The position numbers and the translations under genes are program-made. From NCBI GenBank assembly GCA_039696685.1, contig CP155565.1, forward strand, positions 868,001-932,000: 64,000 nucleotides of DNA. Reading direction: 5' to 3'. How positions within the stretch are numbered: position 1 is the stretch's first letter; each line of letters starts with the position of its first letter. This DNA comes from Vibrio sp. CDRSL-10 TSBA. GTDB lineage: Bacteria; Pseudomonadota; Gammaproteobacteria; Enterobacterales; Vibrionaceae. The notes under the pieces are model-generated. The model was given only the letters and a program-made list of their open reading frames with translations. It was not told the DNA's origin and did no database searches. Shown piece after piece: positions 59,492-64,000 of this stretch.

Positions 59492-60860
59492 ATGTTTTCT
59501 CTGTTTTTAGTGACGCCCCTCAAACTGATGTTACTCGGTTTGGTGGCGATTTTAGGATTCACTATCGTACGTTATAGTTGGGTGGCCTTCAGTGGCGAAG
59601 CGGATCGCGCTCGCTTTCTTCGTTCCCTTATCATGACAATTTCAGCCGTCGTTGTAGTGATACTCAGCGACCACCTGCTGCTGTTCTGGGCGGCCTGGGT
59701 CAGTGTCAGTCTGTGTCTGCACCAACTGATTCTGTTTTATCCGCAGCGCCCGCGTGCTCAACTGGCTGCGCACAAGAAGTTTCTGCTGGCTCGTTTCAGC
59801 GAAACTGCTGCTGGCCGGTGCCTTCTTTGCGCTTTACCATCAGTTCCAGACACCTTATATCAGTGACATCGTCCGCCAGACTTCGTTTGCTCACAGCAGC
59901 CTGCACCTCAATATTGCTGCGGTACTTTTGGCATTGGTTGCGATGATCAAATGTGCTCAGCTGCCAGTACATGGCTGGCTGATGCAGGTTGTGGAAGCAC
60001 CGACCCCGGTCTCAGCGCTGCTGCACGCCGGTATCGTAAACCTGGGCGGTATCCTGCTGCTGTTCTTCGCGCCAGTCTTAGCATCCAGCAGCATCGCTTG
60101 CTGGCTCATCATTATCTGTGCCGGTATCAGTACCGTCATTGCCGGCCTGGTCAGCACCACCCGCATCAGTATCAAAGTGAAACTGGCATGGTCAACCAGC
60201 TCGCAAATGGGTCTGATGCTGGTTGAAATTGCACTGGGTCTGTATGAGATGGCGCTGCTGCACCTGTTTGCCCACTCGTTTTACAAAGCTTACTCGTTCC
60301 TCAACAGTGGCAACACGGTTAACCACTACCTGGCCGCAAAGCTGGCCGGTGAAGTTAAACCTAAGGTGCGTAACTGGTGTGTCGCTTTGATGCTTTCGTC
60401 CCTGATGCTGGCCGTTGCTCAATGGCAGTTTGCTGTGATGACCAGCTTTGCCGCCACCATATTGGTGTGGTTCGCACTGAGCGCTTTGATTGTACCGAGC
60501 GTAACCGGTTGGGATAAAACCATGCTGCCACGCCTGATGATCACCTTGGCATTCGCGGCCGGCCTGTTGACCCTGTACACCACAGCCAAACATGCCCTGG
60601 CCCAAATTACCGGCTTGAACGTCCCGCTCAACCTGGCCGCTGATGGCCTGGTCGCGCTGATGTTTACCCTGCTGTTTGCTCTGTCACTGGCTCTGCAATA
60701 CAGCCCGCATGTTGGCTGGGTGAAACGTCTGTTTATCTGGCTTAATGCCGGTGCGTATCTGGACGAATGGGCGACCCGCCTGACCCTGAAATGGTGGCCA
60801 AGCCAGTCACTGCTTGAACTGCAACAAGCTCAATTGCAAATGGAACCAGAGGCAAAATAA
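59492..60860 (+). CDS. dabB: DabB, membrane subunit of the inorganic carbon pump, interrupted by +1 frameshift
   Basis: A NuoL/MrpA-like proton-antiporter-type membrane protein (PF00361) of 455 residues. The antiporter signature is visible as KCAQLPVHGWLMQVVEAPTPVSALLHAG, followed by LLHLFAHSFYKAYSFLNSG. Frames join when one A is removed from GAAAC at 59801-59805. TGAGGA before the ATG at 59492 decides the start. Its stop overlaps the dabA start (TAATG). It couples ion flux to CO2 hydration by DabA, as known for the DAB family. Confidence 0.92.
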
Positions 60861-63271
60861 TGATCGAACAAAAAAACGCGCTTCCATACGCAAAAATCGC
60901 CAAACAAGTTTCCGCTTCTATCGCACCGGCCTGGCCGCTGGATCAGTCCATTGCGGTCAACCCTTGGTGGCAACAACGTCACGACAGCGTTGAAAAGACC
61001 TTCGCCGAGCAGGCAGTTCTGACCGGCGAAACCAGCCTGATGGACAAAAGTTACTATCAGCAGCGCTGGAAAACCGAGATTCAGCCACATCATCTGGCTG
61101 CAGCAATTGAGCAGCTTGGCGTCGACATGACCATTGCTCAGTTGGAAGAAGATATTCAGCGCCCGCAAGCGCCGCTGACCCGCTGGAAAACCCTCGGCAT
61201 GTTGATGGATGAAGAAATCCCATCCACTCAGGGCCACAGTTGGGTGCAGGAAATCGTTCAGCAGGTCAGCCAGTTCATTGCGCTGTACCACCAATATCCA
61301 GAACGTTTCGATTCTGAAGGTAAAAATGGTGAGCACCTGTACCAGAGCTGGCTTGAAGTCGTCGCACGCGACAAAGGGATCAAAACCCTACTGGGCGTCG
61401 ATCTTTTGCCCTATTTCCGCACCTTGCCCGGCTCTGTCTATGACCTGCTTGATACCGTCGGACCGCTGTGGCAGGACATCTGGACCGATGAAGACGGCGC
61501 TTACGCATCGCTGCGTGCTCTGTTACATCAATTGTCCGGCTGGGCGGGCTGGCAATCGTGGCAAGACTGGCAGGCTAACCTTGCGAATAAGCAAGCCGAT
61601 CTGCCCCATGCGCTGGGCCTGACCGCTATCCTGCTGGCCTGGAACAGCGTCCTGATGCAATGGCTACAGAAAAATCATCTGGAAACCGCGCTGAAAATCC
61701 GCCAGTTACTGCGCCATCAAGCGACCAATGTTCGCCAGATGTACAAGTTAGCTGAACAGCAGCTGGCACCTATCTGGGTATGGCAACGCGCCCTTGAACT
61801 GAGTGTACAGAAAGAGTGGATCACTCAAGTGCAGAAGGTCACCACTCAGCAAGATCCGAATCGTCCTGAGCTGCAGGCTATTTTCTGTATTGATGTGCGT
61901 TCGGAACGCATGCGTCGTGCGCTGGAAGCGCAAGGCAGCCACATCGAGACACTGGGTTTTGCCGGTTTCTTTGGTATCCCGATCGCCTATCAGACTCAGG
62001 ACGGCAATATTCATCGTCCTCAGTTACCAGGCCTGCTGGCTCCTACTCTGGTTGCGCAGCAGACCCAACTGCAACCGGATCGCTGGCTACGGGTGACTAA
62101 ACTGGGCTGGCAGAACAGTCTGGAAAAACCATCCTCCAATCTGGGCATGGTCGAAGCCGGTGGTTTATTGAAATTGGTCAGCCTGTTTAAACGTGTGGTG
62201 ATGCAGGATGGCACTGAAAACCCGATTAACCGCGATGCACGTAATAACGAAGAGTGGCAACTGAAACGTAACCAGATCACGCTCAGCGTGCGTGAGAAGG
62301 CCGAACTTGGCGCCGGGATTCTAAAAGCAATGGGGATCAGCCAGCGCCTGGCGAAAGTTGTGCTATTAACCGGTCACGGTAGTCAGACCTGCAACAACCA
62401 TACGTCATCAGGTCTCGACTGCGGTGCGTGTGGCGGTCAAACCGGCGAAGTCAACGTGAAAGTCCTGGCGAGTCTGCTTAACGACTCCGCAGTGCGTCTG
62501 GTGATGTCGGAGTTCGGTGTCAATATTCCGAAAGACACCCACTTCTTTGCCGCGCTGCACAACACCACGACCGATGAGTATCAGGTATTTGAGGCACCCG
62601 GAGCTCCGCTGGCCTGGAAACAGGATCTCAGCGCTGCCAGTGACCTCGCGCGCCGTGAACGCGCCAAACTGTTCGATGGCGCCAAAGCAGACGATAACGC
62701 GCATTTAAGCCGCTTCTTTAAGCAGCGTGCTACCAACTGGGCTCAGATGCGTCCGGAATGGGGGTTGTGTAACAACGCCGGCGTGTTTATCGCACCACGT
62801 CATCTGACCCGCGGACTCAATTTTGACGGCCGGGCCTTCTTACATGAATACCATGTCAGTCAGGATCCGGAATTCAGCCAACTGGAAAAGATCATGACTG
62901 CGCCGCTGCTGGTGATGAACTGGATTAATCTGCAATACTACGCGTCCGTCACAACGCCGGAAAAATACGGCAGTGGTAACAAACTGCTGCATAACGTGGT
63001 CGGCGGCCATATTGGCGTGTTTGAAGGTAACGGCGGTGACCTGCGTATCGGGTTATCTCAGCAATCCGTGCACGACGGCAAAGAGTATCGCCACCAACCT
63101 GTGCGTCTGAGTGCCTTTATTCAGGCTCCGCAACACGCGATTGAAGCGATTATGGCCCGTCATCAGGATGTCGCGTCTCTGGTGGATAATGGCTGGCTGT
63201 TCCTGTATCAGATTGATGACAACAACCAGGTTTGGCAATATCACAACAAACAGTGGGTCGCCGCAGCCTGA
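60860..63271 (+). CDS. dabA: DabA, carbonic-anhydrase-like subunit of the inorganic carbon pump
   Basis: An 803-residue cytoplasmic protein (UPF0753/DUF2309) that with DabB traps CO2 as bicarbonate. The beta-carbonic-anhydrase-like zinc ligands are present: Cys343 and Asp345 in IFCIDVRSER, His506 in TGHGSQTCNNH and Cys521 in LDCGACGG. The 15-residue His-Cys spacing is that of characterised DabA. The gene is intact and translationally coupled to dabB. In Vibrio this pump supports growth at low CO2. Confidence 0.96.
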   Translation: MIEQKNALPYAKIAKQVSASIAPAWPLDQSIAVNPWWQQRHDSVEKTFAEQAVLTGETSLMDKSYYQQRWKTEIQPHHLAAAIEQLGVDMTIAQLEEDIQRPQAPLTRWKTLGMLMDEEIPSTQGHSWVQEIVQQVSQFIALYHQYPERFDSEGKNGEHLYQSWLEVVARDKGIKTLLGVDLLPYFRTLPGSVYDLLDTVGPLWQDIWTDEDGAYASLRALLHQLSGWAGWQSWQDWQANLANKQADLPHALGLTAILLAWNSVLMQWLQKNHLETALKIRQLLRHQATNVRQMYKLAEQQLAPIWVWQRALELSVQKEWITQVQKVTTQQDPNRPELQAIFCIDVRSERMRRALEAQGSHIETLGFAGFFGIPIAYQTQDGNIHRPQLPGLLAPTLVAQQTQLQPDRWLRVTKLGWQNSLEKPSSNLGMVEAGGLLKLVSLFKRVVMQDGTENPINRDARNNEEWQLKRNQITLSVREKAELGAGILKAMGISQRLAKVVLLTGHGSQTCNNHTSSGLDCGACGGQTGEVNVKVLASLLNDSAVRLVMSEFGVNIPKDTHFFAALHNTTTDEYQVFEAPGAPLAWKQDLSAASDLARRERAKLFDGAKADDNAHLSRFFKQRATNWAQMRPEWGLCNNAGVFIAPRHLTRGLNFDGRAFLHEYHVSQDPEFSQLEKIMTAPLLVMNWINLQYYASVTTPEKYGSGNKLLHNVVGGHIGVFEGNGGDLRIGLSQQSVHDGKEYRHQPVRLSAFIQAPQHAIEAIMARHQDVASLVDNGWLFLYQIDDNNQVWQYHNKQWVAAA

Positions 63272-63374
63272 TTGGTTCAATAGATTGCTTAAACGCAGAA
63301 AGCTTGAACGCAGGAAGCTGTTGTTCATCAGAAACTGAAGTTCAACATATGAGGCTTCTCATAATGCCCTGACG

Positions 63375-63400
63375 AAAAGAGCCGCTGACGCGGCTCTTTT
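63375..63400. terminator. Bidirectional terminator
   Basis: AAAAGAGCCGC, loop TGAC, GCGGCTCTTTT. It ends dabBA and the MFS gene on the - strand. Confidence 0.92.
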
Positions 63401-63492
63401 GCTTGCGGAGCACTTCATTGTTCGCCCCGTTCAGTAACCAGGCAGCGACACTTTTGCCGGATACGTTGAGCCGGAAGCCACCAGCACATACA

Positions 63493-64000
63493 TTACGACA
63501 TGGCGTGAGAATGGTTGTCTTTGTGAGCACTGACACATTGGTAGATGATCACCAACAAGATACACACTGCCAGCGCAATACGTGTCGCCCCCAGAATGCC
63601 CTGCCAACCCCAGGCCTGATAAAAAGGCTCAAGGAAAAACACCCCTATGCTGGCACCAGAGTAATAGAACAAACTATACAGTGCCTGAGCGCTGCCTTTT
63701 GATTTGGTCACTTTGCGGCCAATCAGAGTGCTGGCCTGCGCGTGACAGAAGAAGAAACCGACCGACACCATCACCATACCAATGACCATGGTATAGATGT
63801 TTGCCCAGCTCATCAGGAAGTTGGCCATCAGCATGATGATGGCGCCAAATGCGACGCCCGCGATCTGGCTGTGCTTCTTGGCAAATTTACCGGCCAGCGA
63901 AGAGCTGGTCGTTCCGCCCAGCAAAGTCAGGAACATCAGACTGCGCACATCACTTGGCAGGTTATACGGAAACTCACTCAGCACCAGCATCAGGTAATTA
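63493..64000 (-). CDS. MFS transporter, C-terminal part, cut by window edge
   Basis: About 169 C-terminal residues of a 12-segment exporter (NYLMLVLSEFPYNLP, then MFLTLLGGTTSSSLAGKFAKKHSQ, TLIGRKVTKSKGSAQALYSLFYYSGASIGVFF). The QALYSLFYYSGASIG stretch resembles YnfM-type carriers. The frame is open to base 64000, so the ATG at 63990 is internal. Confidence 0.85.
   Translation of the reverse strand, partial: NYLMLVLSEFPYNLPSDVRSLMFLTLLGGTTSSSLAGKFAKKHSQIAGVAFGAIIMLMANFLMSWANIYTMVIGMVMVSVGFFFCHAQASTLIGRKVTKSKGSAQALYSLFYYSGASIGVFFLEPFYQAWGWQGILGATRIALAVCILLVIIYQCVSAHKDNHSHAMS

Noticed and set aside
9311..59805. Programmed ribosomal frameshifting at GAAAC
   Set aside because: The same change occurs in unrelated metabolic, regulatory and transposase genes, without slippery heptamers or downstream stimulators, and homologues read straight through.
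1..64000. tRNA, rRNA, CRISPR array or prophage
   Set aside because: I looked for cloverleaf-like, repeat-spacer and phage structural signals and saw none.

Overview
The window looks like a Vibrionaceae chromosome segment of moderate G+C, most likely a Vibrio. The oxidative pentose phosphate genes (pgl, gnd), the DabB/DabA carbon pump, the DUF3015/DUF4105 pair, the choice-of-anchor I lipoprotein and many LysR, GGDEF and chemotaxis genes all fit. In V. cholerae, pgl-gnd lies on chromosome II, so the second replicon is plausible here. The species cannot be fixed from sequence alone.

Layout. 1-2129: pgl (cut by the left edge) and gnd. 2250-3621: small proteins and a DsbA-family oxidoreductase. 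3764-6075: a MetJ-boxed mmuM-permease operon. 6097-6960: a DUF6279 lipoprotein. 7241-21742: a glucarate/galactarate locus with a CdaR-type activator, garK, garR, garL, gudD, a tripartite tricarboxylate-type transporter (tctA, tctB, tctC), poxB, garD and ghrB. 21937-26218: acetyltransferases, a chemotaxis receptor and a second methionine aminopeptidase. 26370-27871: an IS50-like IS4-family element inside a terminator. 27913-30905: a dicarboxylate/glutamate symporter, decayed gene remnants and glucokinase. 31130-36754: a LacI repressor and a four-gene oxidoreductase/transporter/TIM-barrel operon that resembles 3-keto-glycoside pathways. 37152-39408: a metallo-beta-lactamase-fold protein and an IS630-family element. 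39719-45263: DUF3015, an Lnb-like DUF4105 protein, small exported proteins and an amidoligase/glutamine-amidotransferase pair. 45731-48929: an overlapping porin, binding protein and diguanylate cyclase module. 49017-58359: oxidoreductases, a Pho-boxed lipoprotein and three transporter/LysR loci. 58517-63271: LysR and dabBA. 63493-64000: an MFS exporter cut by the right edge.

How the genes work together. GudD and GarD dehydrate glucarate and galactarate. GarL cleaves the product to pyruvate and tartronate semialdehyde. GarR and GarK carry the semialdehyde to 2-phosphoglycerate. TctABC is the likely importer and the CdaR-like protein the likely activator. In the LacI region, a shared palindrome (ATGTAAYGTTACAT-like) lies before both glk and the Gfo/Idh operon. 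This suggests that a glucoside is imported, oxidised and split, and that Glk phosphorylates the released glucose.

The most striking global feature is that about twenty genes are interrupted by a single-base frameshift, and nearly all have the same signature: one extra A in GAAC, giving GAAAC (or GTTC to GTTTC on the other strand). Removing that base restores full-length proteins, for example garL at 256 codons. This looks like a systematic sequencing or consensus artefact rather than twenty independent pseudogenes, but it should be checked. Such genes are listed as CDS with the position of the interruption.
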